Shown piece after piece: positions 31,507 through 39,809 of a stretch of 45,784 nt of DNA (positions are counted from its first letter, which is position 1; each line of letters starts with the position of its first letter). The DNA lies in contig CAYTWH010000028.1 of NCBI GenBank assembly GCA_964442075.1, forward strand, positions 1 through 45,784, in the 5' to 3' direction. The notes beneath the pieces were generated by a model. That model saw only the letters and a list, made by a program, of their open reading frames with translations. It was not told the DNA's origin and ran no database searches. The position numbers and the translations under genes were made by a program. Origin of the DNA: CAYTAU01 sp964442075 (GTDB lineage: Bacteria; Bacteroidota; Bacteroidia; Bacteroidales; CAYTAU01).

Positions 31507-32226
31507 ATGAAAAAATCATATTTAATAATACTGTTAGTTCTCTTTACATTAAATAGTTTTTCACAAAGTATTGACGTTATAAATTCCGAAATAAATACTT
31601 TAAATATTAAAAAGCGTAGTGCTCAGGCAAATATCAAAAAATATCAAAAAGAACTAAAAGAAATTAATGCGGAAATTAAAATTTTAGAACAAAAGAAAAG
31701 TACTCTGACAACTTCGAGTAGTGGTGGTACAGTAACTGCAACTGTAAATTCGCTTGAAGGAATTTTAAGAGATAAGCCCTCGTCAATGGGAAAAGAACTG
31801 GCAAGAATAAAAGAAGGTGAAAAAATTACTGTTTACAGAGAGCATGAAGGATTATATTTAAAAATTTCCTATATTGGAAAAACCGGATATTTGAATTATT
31901 CAAGTATTTCAAGTAATCCGGAGATTGACAAAATCTTATCATCAAATACTACTCAGAAACAAAATACATCAACAACAACTGTTAGAAGTGTTGATTTTAA
32001 TGACCCAAAATATAAAAGACTTGCTAAAATTTATGGGAAAGAAAAAGCTGTTAAACTTATGAATGGTGAGCTTTGGAAAGGAATGAGTCATGGAATGGTG
32101 CTTGAAAGCCTTGGCAAACCAACGAGTAAATCAAACACTAACACTCTTGACGGATTAATGGAAACCTGGCAATATTCAAATAAAAAAGTTATTTTTCTTA
32201 ATGGAGAAGTAAGCGAGTGGAAATAA
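31507..32226 (+). CDS. Secreted SH3-domain protein with coiled coil
   Basis: This 239-residue protein has a signal peptide (KKSYLIILLVLFTLNSFSQ). A coiled coil of about 40 residues follows (DVINSEINTLNIKKRS to EIKILEQKKS), then a bacterial SH3-like domain (residues ~75-135, with GILRDKPSSMGKELARIKEG and GKTGYLNYSSISS). The C-terminus (ELWKGMSHGMVLESLGKPTS... LMETWQYSNKKVIFLNGEV) resembles an SmpA/OmlA-like BamE motif. SH3 domains of this kind bind peptidoglycan or other proteins, so a cell-wall or envelope role is likely. Confidence 0.75.
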   Translation: MKKSYLIILLVLFTLNSFSQSIDVINSEINTLNIKKRSAQANIKKYQKELKEINAEIKILEQKKSTLTTSSSGGTVTATVNSLEGILRDKPSSMGKELARIKEGEKITVYREHEGLYLKISYIGKTGYLNYSSISSNPEIDKILSSNTTQKQNTSTTTVRSVDFNDPKYKRLAKIYGKEKAVKLMNGELWKGMSHGMVLESLGKPTSKSNTNTLDGLMETWQYSNKKVIFLNGEVSEWK

Positions 32227-32228
32227 AA

Positions 32229-32480
32229 AAAGCGAATCGAGATTTTTGCAAGGCAATATTTTTTGGTTTAGGTCGAGACAAAATATTTTTTAAATCCAGA
32301 GTTTACTATTGTATATGAGGAATTTAAAAAATATTTTAACGAAAAGATAGAGCAAAAAATATGCTAACTTAAATATTTAAAATAAATAACATGTTGCTAT
32401 AGATGTGTTATGTGGCTGGTATAGTGTGCCATACATGTTATTTTACCTTGCAAAAGTTTCGAATCAATTTGATCCGCTTT
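32229..32480. repeat. Nested inverted-repeat element between convergent genes
   Basis: The outer arms are AAAGCGAATC (32229-32238) with GATCCGCTTT (32471-32480), one mismatch, and TTTTTGCAAGG (32243-32253) with CCTTGCAAAAG (32446-32456). Inside, AAAATATTTTTTAAATCC (32280-32297) pairs with the segment 32319-32337 with one bulge, and ATAACATGT (from 32387) pairs with ACATGTTAT (to 32441). The gap holds no gene on either strand. It could be a MITE-like insertion or a large structured RNA, and the ends might also act as bidirectional transcription stops for the SH3 and gap genes. Confidence 0.7.
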
Positions 32481-32487
32481 TATAAGA

Positions 32488-33489
32488 TTAAAGTTTTTCT
32501 ATTAAATCAACAACTCTGCATGAGTAACCCCATTCATTATCGTACCACGACAATACTTTAACTGTTTTACCAATTACCATAGTTGATAAAGCATCAAAAA
32601 TTGATGAATGTGAATTGTGAATTATATCGCAAGAAACTATTGGGTCTTCAGTATATTCAAGAATTCCCTTCATAGATCCTTCTGCTGCTTTTTTCATAGC
32701 TGCATTAATTTCTTCGGTAGAAGCTTCTGTTTTTAAGTTAACTACCAAATCAACTAATGAACCTGTTGGAGTTGGAATACGAATTGATATACCGTCAAGT
32801 TTTCCGTTTAATTCGGGAATTACTTTGCCAACAGCTTTGGCAGCACCTGTTGTAGTTGGTATTTGTGATACAGCACATGATCTTGCTCTTCGTAAATCGC
32901 TGTGCGGTGCATCCAATATCATTTGATCATTAGTATAGGCATGAATAGTGGTCATAAACCCTATTTCAACGCCAAAATTATCGTTAAGAATTTTTACAAT
33001 AGGTGCCAGGCAATTTGTAGTACAACTTGCATTAGAAACACATTGATGTTCGGGTTTCAAATCATTATCATTAACGCCCAATACTATCATTGCATCAATT
33101 TCATCTTTTGATGGCACAGTAAGAATAACTTTTTTAGCGCCGTTTTTAAGATGGTCGCCATAGCCTCCTTTTGCACTTTCTTTTGCACGAAAAATTCCTG
33201 TTGATTCAATAACAACATCCGGAGTTTCTAACCATGGAATATTTGCAGGATTTCTTTCGGCGTAAACATTATATTTTATACCATTTACAATAATATTATT
33301 ATCATCGTAACTTATTTCTCCATTAAATTGTCCTTGAGTAGAATCATATTTTAACAAATGTGCTAAAGTTTTTGTATCTGTTAGATCATTGATTCCAACA
33401 ATCTCAATATTTTCTCTTTCTAAAGCAATTTTATAAACATTTCTGCCTATTCTACCAAAACCATTAATTGCAACCTTTATCTTGTCCAT
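32488..33489 (-). CDS. gap: Glyceraldehyde-3-phosphate dehydrogenase, type I
   Basis: This 333-residue enzyme carries out NAD-dependent oxidation and phosphorylation of glyceraldehyde 3-phosphate in glycolysis. NAD fold GFGRIGRN, active-site SNASCTTNCLAP with the catalytic Cys, and GAAKAVGKVIPELNGKL are all present. The length fits the family. A strong promoter lies upstream. Confidence 0.97.
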   Translation of the reverse strand: MDKIKVAINGFGRIGRNVYKIALERENIEIVGINDLTDTKTLAHLLKYDSTQGQFNGEISYDDNNIIVNGIKYNVYAERNPANIPWLETPDVVIESTGIFRAKESAKGGYGDHLKNGAKKVILTVPSKDEIDAMIVLGVNDNDLKPEHQCVSNASCTTNCLAPIVKILNDNFGVEIGFMTTIHAYTNDQMILDAPHSDLRRARSCAVSQIPTTTGAAKAVGKVIPELNGKLDGISIRIPTPTGSLVDLVVNLKTEASTEEINAAMKKAAEGSMKGILEYTEDPIVSCDIIHNSHSSIFDALSTMVIGKTVKVLSWYDNEWGYSCRVVDLIEKL

Positions 33490-33537
33490 AGTTATTTATC
33501 TTTATATTAGCTTGTTATTAATTTTGTAATATATCTT

Positions 33538-33569
33538 CAAAAGTAATTATTAAAAATTATATCTTCAAA
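33538..33569 (-). promoter_or_regulatory. Promoter of gap (TTTG-N20-TACTTTTG)
   Basis: On the minus strand, TTTG (33569-33566) is followed after 20 nt by TACTTTTG (33545-33538). Both boxes and the spacing match the Bacteroidota sigma-A consensus. The -7 box lies about 50 nt upstream of the gap ATG. Confidence 0.75.
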
Positions 33570-33685
33570 GAATATTAGTCTAAATTACATTGTGCTTTAA
33601 ATCATATTTATAGATTTATTAATTTATGTTGTTTAGAATTTTAATAAAATTACTATATTCGTTGTTAATTAAAATAATAAAAATT

Positions 33686-34123
33686 ATGGCTGGCAATATA
33701 ACTTTTACAATGATTAAACCCGGAGCTATTAGTAACGAATACATCGGTCCTATATTAAAATTAATAAACGACAATGAGTTTCATATAGTAGCAATGAAAT
33801 ATTTATGGCTAACAAGAAACGAGGCCAAAACATTTTATGCCGTGCATAAAGAAAGACCTTTTTATAATGAATTAGTTGATTTTATGACCTCCGGTCCAAT
33901 TGTAGTAATTATTTTAGAAAGGGAAAATGCTGTTGCAGAATATAGAAAACTTATTGGTTCAACAAATCCTGTAGAAGCAAAAGAAGGAACTATAAGAAAA
34001 CTCTTTGCCGAATCAATTCAGCAAAATGCTGTTCATGGTTCTGACAGCGATGAAAATGCTGTAATTGAAAGTGATTTTTTCTTTGCTAAATTTGAAAGAT
34101 TTTATAAAGAGGATATTAAATAA
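33686..34123 (+). CDS. ndk: Nucleoside-diphosphate kinase
   Basis: This 145-residue enzyme transfers the gamma phosphate between nucleoside triphosphates and diphosphates. Start ATG 33686 (MAGNITFTMIKPG) is clearly right: the 20 codons before it in frame have no homology. The catalytic His lies in NAVHGSDSDENA; MTSGPIVVIIL and IKPGAI (usually IKPDA) are family motifs. Confidence 0.96.
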   Translation: MAGNITFTMIKPGAISNEYIGPILKLINDNEFHIVAMKYLWLTRNEAKTFYAVHKERPFYNELVDFMTSGPIVVIILERENAVAEYRKLIGSTNPVEAKEGTIRKLFAESIQQNAVHGSDSDENAVIESDFFFAKFERFYKEDIK

Positions 34124-34202
34124 AAATAGGAATTTTACAATAATTTTTAAAGGGTTTACGAAGTAAAGATATTTTTGTTTAACATTTTTTATTCTTTATA
34201 AT

Positions 34203-34694
34203 CTATCGCTTTATTTCAAGCACTTCAAGGTTTTGAATATTGTTTTTATCTATCTCAAAGCGTACAGCTGTTCTAACTCTGTGCAAACCGCTTTTGCCAT
34301 AAGCACCGGGATTTATATGTAAAAGTTTTAGTTTTTTATCATTAATAACTTTGCAAATATGAGAATGTCCGGAAATAAAAAGTTTTGGAGGATTTATTAA
34401 TATTCCTTGTTTTACGTATCTGCTATAATTACCGGGATATCCACCAATATGGGTTATCCAAACATCTACATTCTCGCACATAAAACGTAGATGAGCGGTA
34501 AGTCCGGCACGAATATCATGTCCGTCAATATTGCCATAAACGGCTTTTAGTGTTTTAAAGTTTTGCAACTTTTCAAGAATTTCAATACTGCCAAAATCTC
34601 CAGCGTGCCATACCTCGTCAACATTTCTGAAAAATTTTAAAATTTTATCATCAAGGTGTCCGTGAGTATCAGATAAAAGACCTATTTTTGTCAT
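34203..34694 (-). CDS. YfcE/MJ0936-family metallophosphoesterase
   Basis: This 163-residue protein belongs to the small calcineurin-like phosphoesterases. Motifs: LLSDTHGHLDD (DxH), WHAGDFGS (GDxx), VYGNIDGHD (GNxD/H) and FISGHSHI (GHxH). It hydrolyses phosphodiesters, with substrates unknown for most of the family. It is divergent from rsmE, with 35 nt between start codons. Confidence 0.93.
   Translation of the reverse strand: MTKIGLLSDTHGHLDDKILKFFRNVDEVWHAGDFGSIEILEKLQNFKTLKAVYGNIDGHDIRAGLTAHLRFMCENVDVWITHIGGYPGNYSRYVKQGILINPPKLFISGHSHICKVINDKKLKLLHINPGAYGKSGLHRVRTAVRFEIDKNNIQNLEVLEIKR
34683..34690 (+). promoter_or_regulatory. Candidate -7 promoter of rsmE (TATTTTTG)
   Basis: Exact TAnnTTTG on the plus strand, inside the first codons of the divergent phosphoesterase gene. 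Leader about 35 nt. No -33 TTTG. Confidence 0.4.
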
Positions 34695-34729
34695 AGTTTA
34701 AAGTATAAGCATCAACAAAGCATAAAAAT

Positions 34730-35434
34730 ATGCATATTTTTTACGAGCCTAATATACCTTCAAAAATAATAGCTTTAAATGAATTAGAGTCTAAACATTG
34801 TATTAAAGTTTTGCGATTAAATATTAAAGATGAAATTTTAATTATTGATGGCATTGGTGGGCTTCACACAGCAAAGATAATTGACAATAATCCAAAGAAA
34901 TGTATTGTTGAAATAATTCAAACAAGGGATAAATATAACAAAAGAGATTATTATCTGCATATTGCAATTGCTCCAACAAAGAGTATTGACCGTTTTGAAT
35001 TGTTTCTTGAAAAATCCACAGAAATTGGTATTGATGAAATTACACCTATATTTTGTTCAAGGTCAGAAAGAAAAATATTAAAGCCCGACAGACTTAATAA
35101 AGTTATTCAATCAGCTATGAAACAGGCTACTGTTACATATTTCCCAATATTAAATGACTTAACAAATATTAAAAAATTTGTTGCCGAAACTACAAATTAC
35201 GATTTTAAGTTTATCGCTCATTGTGAGGAAAATAAAAAATTATATTTGCACGATTTTGAAATAAAAAATAAAAAATGTTTAATAATAATCGGTCCTGAAG
35301 GTGATTTTACCGGTGATGAAATAAATCTTGCAAAAGAGAATGATTTTATAGAAATATCTTTGAGTAATAATATACTACGAACAGAAACCGCAGGTATAGT
35401 TGCTTGTAATACAATATCAATAATTAATCAATAG
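34730..35434 (+). CDS. rsmE: 16S rRNA (uracil-1498-N3)-methyltransferase RsmE
   Basis: This 234-residue SPOUT-class methyltransferase modifies U1498 in 16S rRNA using S-adenosylmethionine. Family landmarks: KSIDRFELFLEKSTEIGIDEI, GPEGDFTGDEINLA and ILRTETAGIVA (trefoil knot). Length is typical. Confidence 0.95.
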   Translation: MHIFYEPNIPSKIIALNELESKHCIKVLRLNIKDEILIIDGIGGLHTAKIIDNNPKKCIVEIIQTRDKYNKRDYYLHIAIAPTKSIDRFELFLEKSTEIGIDEITPIFCSRSERKILKPDRLNKVIQSAMKQATVTYFPILNDLTNIKKFVAETTNYDFKFIAHCEENKKLYLHDFEIKNKKCLIIIGPEGDFTGDEINLAKENDFIEISLSNNILRTETAGIVACNTISIINQ

Positions 35435-35441
35435 ACAAAAT

Positions 35442-36695
35442 ATGAAAACTAAAAATCTATTACTATTTGTTTTAGCAATAATGTTTGTAGGCTTTGCTTC
35501 TTTTGCTCAAGATAAAAAAGACAAGAAAGATAAAGCTGTTTTTAAAGAATATGATAAAGGTGAAAGTTTTTACTATAATTCTATTTTAAAAGATGTTAAT
35601 GCTCAAGAAAATAATAATAAAAAAACAAAACCATATAAATATCTTTCGGTTGATAACAACAACAAAACTTATCCTGTAAATATTGATGATTATACTACTG
35701 TATGGCATAACAAGCCAATATCACAGGGAAATGCGGGTACTTGCTGGTGCTATTCTGCAACATCGTTTATGGAATCGGAGATTAAAAGGCAAACAGGCAA
35801 AGAAGTTAAGTTGTCGGAAATGTTTACTGTTTATTGGGAATATGTTGACCGCGCTGTTGATTTTGTAAAAACACGTGGTAAAACATATTATAATGAAGGC
35901 TCCGAGGCAAATGCAATTCCAAAAATATATAAAAAATACGGCATTGTGCCTTTAGATGTATATTCGGGCAAGGAAGTGGGAAGAAAACATCATTCGCATC
36001 GAAAAATGATAAAAGAGTTAAAGACTTTTCTTGAAAATATTAAAGAAAACGGTACATGGGACGAAAATCATGTTGAAACTACAGTAAAAGCTATTCTTGA
36101 AAACTATATGGGTAAACCACCTGTGAAATTTACTATTGACGGAAAAGAATACACACCAAAAACATATCTAAACGATTATCTTAAACTAAGTATGAATGAA
36201 TATTTTAGTTTTATGTCGCTGAAAAAGGAAACATATTATGAAATGCACGAACTTGTTGAAGACGATAACTGGTGGCATGCAAGCAATTATTACAATTTAC
36301 CTCTTGATGTATATCTTGATCTTATAAAAGAAACAATTAAGAAAGGATATACAATAAGTATTTGTGGCGACATTTCGGAACCGGGTAGAAACTCGCAAAC
36401 AGAAGTCTCAATAATTCCAAGTTTTGATATTCCATCGGAATATATCAACGAAGATTCGCGGCAGTATCGTTTAAGTAATAAAACAACTACCGACGACCAT
36501 TGCATACATGTTGTAGGATATAAAATTGTTGATGGGAAATGGTGGTTTTTAATGAAAGACAGCGGTTCAAGTGGTTTTGATGGCGAACATCAGGGATATT
36601 GCTTTTATCACGAAGATTATATTAAACTTAAAATGATGAATATTCTTATACATAAAGATACTGCAAAAAAAATACTTGACGAAATAATTAAGTAA
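35442..36695 (+). CDS. Secreted C1B-family (bleomycin-hydrolase/PepC-like) cysteine peptidase
   Basis: This 417-residue protein has a signal peptide (LLLFVLAIMFVGFASFAQ) and a Lys/Asp-rich linker. The papain-like catalytic site is visible: Gln95 in ISQGNAGTCWCYSA, Cys101, and His in DDHCIHVVGY. The third catalytic position is KDSGSSG (Asp) where papains have Asn in an ENSWG-type motif. C1B peptidases normally form cytosolic hexamers, but this one has a signal peptide and is likely periplasmic. It starts 7 nt after rsmE. Confidence 0.82.
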   Translation: MKTKNLLLFVLAIMFVGFASFAQDKKDKKDKAVFKEYDKGESFYYNSILKDVNAQENNNKKTKPYKYLSVDNNNKTYPVNIDDYTTVWHNKPISQGNAGTCWCYSATSFMESEIKRQTGKEVKLSEMFTVYWEYVDRAVDFVKTRGKTYYNEGSEANAIPKIYKKYGIVPLDVYSGKEVGRKHHSHRKMIKELKTFLENIKENGTWDENHVETTVKAILENYMGKPPVKFTIDGKEYTPKTYLNDYLKLSMNEYFSFMSLKKETYYEMHELVEDDNWWHASNYYNLPLDVYLDLIKETIKKGYTISICGDISEPGRNSQTEVSIIPSFDIPSEYINEDSRQYRLSNKTTTDDHCIHVVGYKIVDGKWWFLMKDSGSSGFDGEHQGYCFYHEDYIKLKMMNILIHKDTAKKILDEIIK

Positions 36696-36724
36696 ATATT
36701 TTAACCGCTAAGAATAACAATAAA

Positions 36725-37792
36725 GTGAATAAAACAGAACTATTAAAAAAACTATTACCCGGTTTTTTACCCCTATTTGTGTTTATTGCTGCCGACGAGA
36801 TATGGGGTACTAAAATAGGTTTAATAGTTGCTGTAGTTTTTGGCATTGCTCAGCTAATATTCACATTTATTCGCGAAAAACGTTTCGATAAATTTGTGAT
36901 TTTCGATACAGGTTTAATTGTTATAATGGGAGTTATTTCAATTGTTTTGGAAAATGACATTTTTTTCAAACTTAAACCTGTATTAATAGGCTTGATACTT
37001 GTTGTCATACTTGGTATTTCGGCATTTACTCCAAATAATTTTATGCTTAACATGAGTAAACGCTACATGAAAGGTGTTGAGATAAATGATGCACAGATAA
37101 AACAATTAACAACAAGTATTAAGGCAATGTTTTTTATTTTTCTTGCCCATACATTACTGGTTTTTTATTCTGCTTTTTATATGAGTAAAGAAGCTTGGGT
37201 ATTTATTAGTGGCGGGTTGTTTTATATTTTGTTTGGATCTTATTTTGCGTTTGAATTTATAAGAAATAAGCTTAAGGCAAAAAATCTTAACAAAGAAGAA
37301 TGGCTCCCATTGGTTGACGATAAAGGAAAAGTTATTGGAAAAGCACCACGTTCTATCTGTCATTCAGGGCAAAAATTATTGCATCCCGTAATCCATTTGC
37401 ACATTATAAATAAATCAAGACAATTATATCTGCAAAAGCGACCTGCACACAAACAAGTTCAGCCAAATAAGTGGGATACCGCTGTTGGCGGACATGTTAG
37501 CATAAACGAAACCATAGAAGATTGTATGAAACGAGAAGCTCTTGAAGAAATTGGCATTAAGGATTTTAATGCAAAGCTAATTGTACAGTATAAATGGGAA
37601 AGCGATATTGAAAAAGAACTTGTTATTACATTTATTGCACAATATAATGAAGAAATTATACCAAATACCGAGGAAGTTGACGAAGGAAAATTTTGGAGCA
37701 TAAAACAAATACAGGAAAATCTTGGGAAAAATGTTTTTACTCCAAATTTTGAGATTGAATTTGACTTGCTAAGGAAGAGGAAAATTATATAA
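36725..37792 (+). CDS. YciB-like septation membrane domain fused to NUDIX hydrolase
   Basis: This 355-residue fusion starts at GTG 36725. Residues 1-180 have about five membrane segments with the YciB/IspZ (intracellular septation protein A) pattern: LLPGFLPLFVFIAADEIWG, FTFIREKRFDKFVIFD and FKLKPVLIGLIL, then MSKEAWVFISGGLFYILFG. Residues 190-355 are a NUDIX hydrolase with a complete Nudix box, GHVSINETIEDCMKREALEE followed by IGI (Gx5Ex7REUxEExGU). The N-terminal part of the NUDIX domain (LPLVDDKGKVIGKAPRS) resembles YfcD or isopentenyl-diphosphate isomerase. The combination predicts an inner-membrane protein with a cytoplasmic nucleotide- or isoprenoid-diphosphate-processing domain. Confidence 0.85.
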   Translation: MNKTELLKKLLPGFLPLFVFIAADEIWGTKIGLIVAVVFGIAQLIFTFIREKRFDKFVIFDTGLIVIMGVISIVLENDIFFKLKPVLIGLILVVILGISAFTPNNFMLNMSKRYMKGVEINDAQIKQLTTSIKAMFFIFLAHTLLVFYSAFYMSKEAWVFISGGLFYILFGSYFAFEFIRNKLKAKNLNKEEWLPLVDDKGKVIGKAPRSICHSGQKLLHPVIHLHIINKSRQLYLQKRPAHKQVQPNKWDTAVGGHVSINETIEDCMKREALEEIGIKDFNAKLIVQYKWESDIEKELVITFIAQYNEEIIPNTEEVDEGKFWSIKQIQENLGKNVFTPNFEIEFDLLRKRKII

Positions 37793-37829
37793 AAACGTAA
37801 GACCGTTTGTTCCAATTATCTATATTCAA

Positions 37830-37863
37830 TTGATAGAGAATTTAAAGTTTTTTACTATTTTTG
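37830..37863 (+). promoter_or_regulatory. Promoter of the TonB-like gene (TTG-N23-TATTTTTG)
   Basis: TTG (37830-37832) and TATTTTTG (37856-37863) are spaced 23 nt apart, within the Bacteroidota range. The -7 overlaps the in-frame TTG at 37861, which supports ATG 37891 as the translation start. Confidence 0.6.
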
Positions 37864-37890
37864 TGTAATAATCTAACAGATTTGAAAAAT

Positions 37891-38580
37891 ATGTACAAGA
37901 TATTTCTGTTAATATTAATGCTTTCTGTTGAAATTTCTTTTTCGCAAAATGATACCATTATCAAGTATTATGATGCTGGCTGGGAGGAACTTACTTCAGG
38001 TATTGATGCCAAATTCTATCGTATTATAAATGAGGTTAACGATTCTATGTTTCTTATTAAAGATTACTATATTGATGATAAAATACAAATGGAAGGGACT
38101 TATAAAACAGCTCACGGTAAAATTAGACATGGTAAATTTATTTTCTGGTTTAATAATGGACAAATAATGGAAGAGGGAGAATATAATAACGGAAATAAAT
38201 CAGGTTCGTGGCGAAAGTATTATGAAAACGGAGCATTTCGTTCAGAAAGAATATATTCTGATACGCCAAAGATTTTTACCAAAGTAGAACAAATGCCCGA
38301 ATTCCCGGGGGGACAAGATTCTTTGTATAAATATGTTGCACACAATATTTATTATCCTCCAATGGCTAAAGACAATAAAATTGAAGGAACAATTTATATA
38401 AAGTTTGTAATTAATACTGATGGTTCAATTACTGATGTAACATTATTAAAAGGAATTGGTGGAGGTTGCGATGAAGAAGCTATTAAAGTAATTAAAAACA
38501 TGCCAAATTGGATTCCCGGAACTCAGGAAAGCAAGCCTGTGAAAGTACAATTTGAAATTCCCCTTAGTTTTAGGTTATAA
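37891..38580 (+). CDS. TonB-like energy transducer with MORN-type repeats
   Basis: This 229-residue protein has a signal peptide (MYKIFLLILMLSVEISFSQ). MORN-like repeats follow (HGKFIFWFNNGQIMEEGEY, NNGNKSGSWRKYYENGAFRS), then a C-terminal TonB domain with VEQMPEFPGG and YPPMAKDNKIEGTIYIKFVI ending in IPLSFRL. TonB C-terminal domains contact outer-membrane receptors. With no membrane anchor typical of TonB, this is a secreted or periplasmic protein that carries the TonB_C fold, common in Bacteroidota. Confidence 0.85.
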   Translation: MYKIFLLILMLSVEISFSQNDTIIKYYDAGWEELTSGIDAKFYRIINEVNDSMFLIKDYYIDDKIQMEGTYKTAHGKIRHGKFIFWFNNGQIMEEGEYNNGNKSGSWRKYYENGAFRSERIYSDTPKIFTKVEQMPEFPGGQDSLYKYVAHNIYYPPMAKDNKIEGTIYIKFVINTDGSITDVTLLKGIGGGCDEEAIKVIKNMPNWIPGTQESKPVKVQFEIPLSFRL

Positions 38581-38585
38581 TTTTA

Positions 38586-38593
38586 TACCTTTG
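38586..38593 (+). promoter_or_regulatory. Candidate -7 promoter of the DUF4271 gene (TACCTTTG)
   Basis: Exact TAnnTTTG match 18 nt before ATG 38611, at a spacing that fits a short leader. No -33 TTTG. Confidence 0.45.
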
Positions 38594-38610
38594 CAAAAAA
38601 TATATTGCTT

Positions 38611-39777
38611 ATGCAAAAGTTTGGCAATATTCAAACTCAACAACAAGATTCTACATTTAATTCTCTTATTCGAGCAGATACAGGTCTGTTTAATTTGAAA
38701 ACTGGAAACAGTATTGATCAAGATACTTCTGAAAGTGTTAATTTCTTTAATGCAAAAGATCAAAGTATTTTAACAACAGAGCTTAACGATTCAAATGAAA
38801 CCGTTATTACTTCAAATTATAATAAAAACAATTACAATACTTACAATAGAATAATTGAAAAAGATACAACAATACAATTATTTAATGTTGATACCATACC
38901 TTATTTGTTAGAAAATACCGTTGAAAATAAATTAATTCAGGAAAATTTCTTGTTGAATTTAAAATCAATAAAACCACAGGAGAAAAATAAAGTAGTTAAA
39001 CAAAAAGTTGAAATTGTAAAAAAGCAAAAAATAGAAAAACCAATTCAACAAATAAGCGAAGAAACCACAACAACAAAAGCAAGTGATAATAATTTGAAAA
39101 TTTTCAAAAAAGATTTTCAATACAATTCTAATACAAATTGGGAGATAGGAGTAATTATAATTTCAGTATTAATTATTGGTTGGACAAGGTTGTTTTTCAG
39201 AAATATTATTTCAAATTATGTAAACGCAGCTTTGAGTTATCAAACTTCGTTAAATTTATTTATTGACAGCAATATTTTAACCAAACGGGTTTCTGTATTA
39301 TTAGATGTATTGTTTTATATAAACATATCATTTTTTTTATTTAAACTTTTAGAATACTATTCTATTGGTGTTTTCGAATTAAATGGGTTTAGTGTTTTTA
39401 TTATATGTTTAGCATTTGCACTATCAATATATTTTACAAAATGGCTTATACACAAATCGTTAGGATCCATATTTTTAATATCAAAATCTGTTTCGGAGTA
39501 TTTATTTCAAATATTTCTTTTTAATAAAATGATGGGGATTATTTTATTACCTTTTGTAATAAGTTATTCATTTATACCTATAGAAGTTCAACCAACAATT
39601 TTAAAAATATTTTTAATATTAATTATTTTAATTTATATTATACGTATTTTCAGAGGATTAATAATTTCAATAAATAATAAGCTTTCTATTTTCTATATTA
39701 TTTTATATCTTTGTACCCTTGAATTTTTACCTATTTTGATTTTTTATAAGTTATACGCCTGTTATTTAACGTGTTGA
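38611..39777 (+). CDS. DUF4271-domain membrane protein
   Basis: This 388-residue membrane protein has an unusually long hydrophilic N-terminal part (about 170 residues, Asn/Thr/Lys-rich) before several hydrophobic segments (WEIGVIIISVLIIGWTRLFF, LLDVLFYINISFFLFKLLEY, FIICLAFALSIYFTKWLIH and more). DUF4271 is a Bacteroidota-specific family commonly placed beside hemD. ATG 38611 is preferred over TTG 38605. Function unknown. Next gene hemD starts 32 nt later. Confidence 0.75.
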   Translation: MQKFGNIQTQQQDSTFNSLIRADTGLFNLKTGNSIDQDTSESVNFFNAKDQSILTTELNDSNETVITSNYNKNNYNTYNRIIEKDTTIQLFNVDTIPYLLENTVENKLIQENFLLNLKSIKPQEKNKVVKQKVEIVKKQKIEKPIQQISEETTTTKASDNNLKIFKKDFQYNSNTNWEIGVIIISVLIIGWTRLFFRNIISNYVNAALSYQTSLNLFIDSNILTKRVSVLLDVLFYINISFFLFKLLEYYSIGVFELNGFSVFIICLAFALSIYFTKWLIHKSLGSIFLISKSVSEYLFQIFLFNKMMGIILLPFVISYSFIPIEVQPTILKIFLILIILIYIIRIFRGLIISINNKLSIFYIILYLCTLEFLPILIFYKLYACYLTC

Positions 39778-39809
39778 GAGAAGTGAATAATTAATTAAAA
39801 TATTTCACC

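Noticed and set aside
32229..32480. An intrinsic terminator only
   Set aside because: The structure is much larger and more nested than a simple terminator, though it may also end transcription of both convergent genes.
33626..34123. Longer ndk start 60 nt upstream
   Set aside because: The extra 20 codons do not fit Ndk homologues; the family begins at MAGN (ATG 33686).
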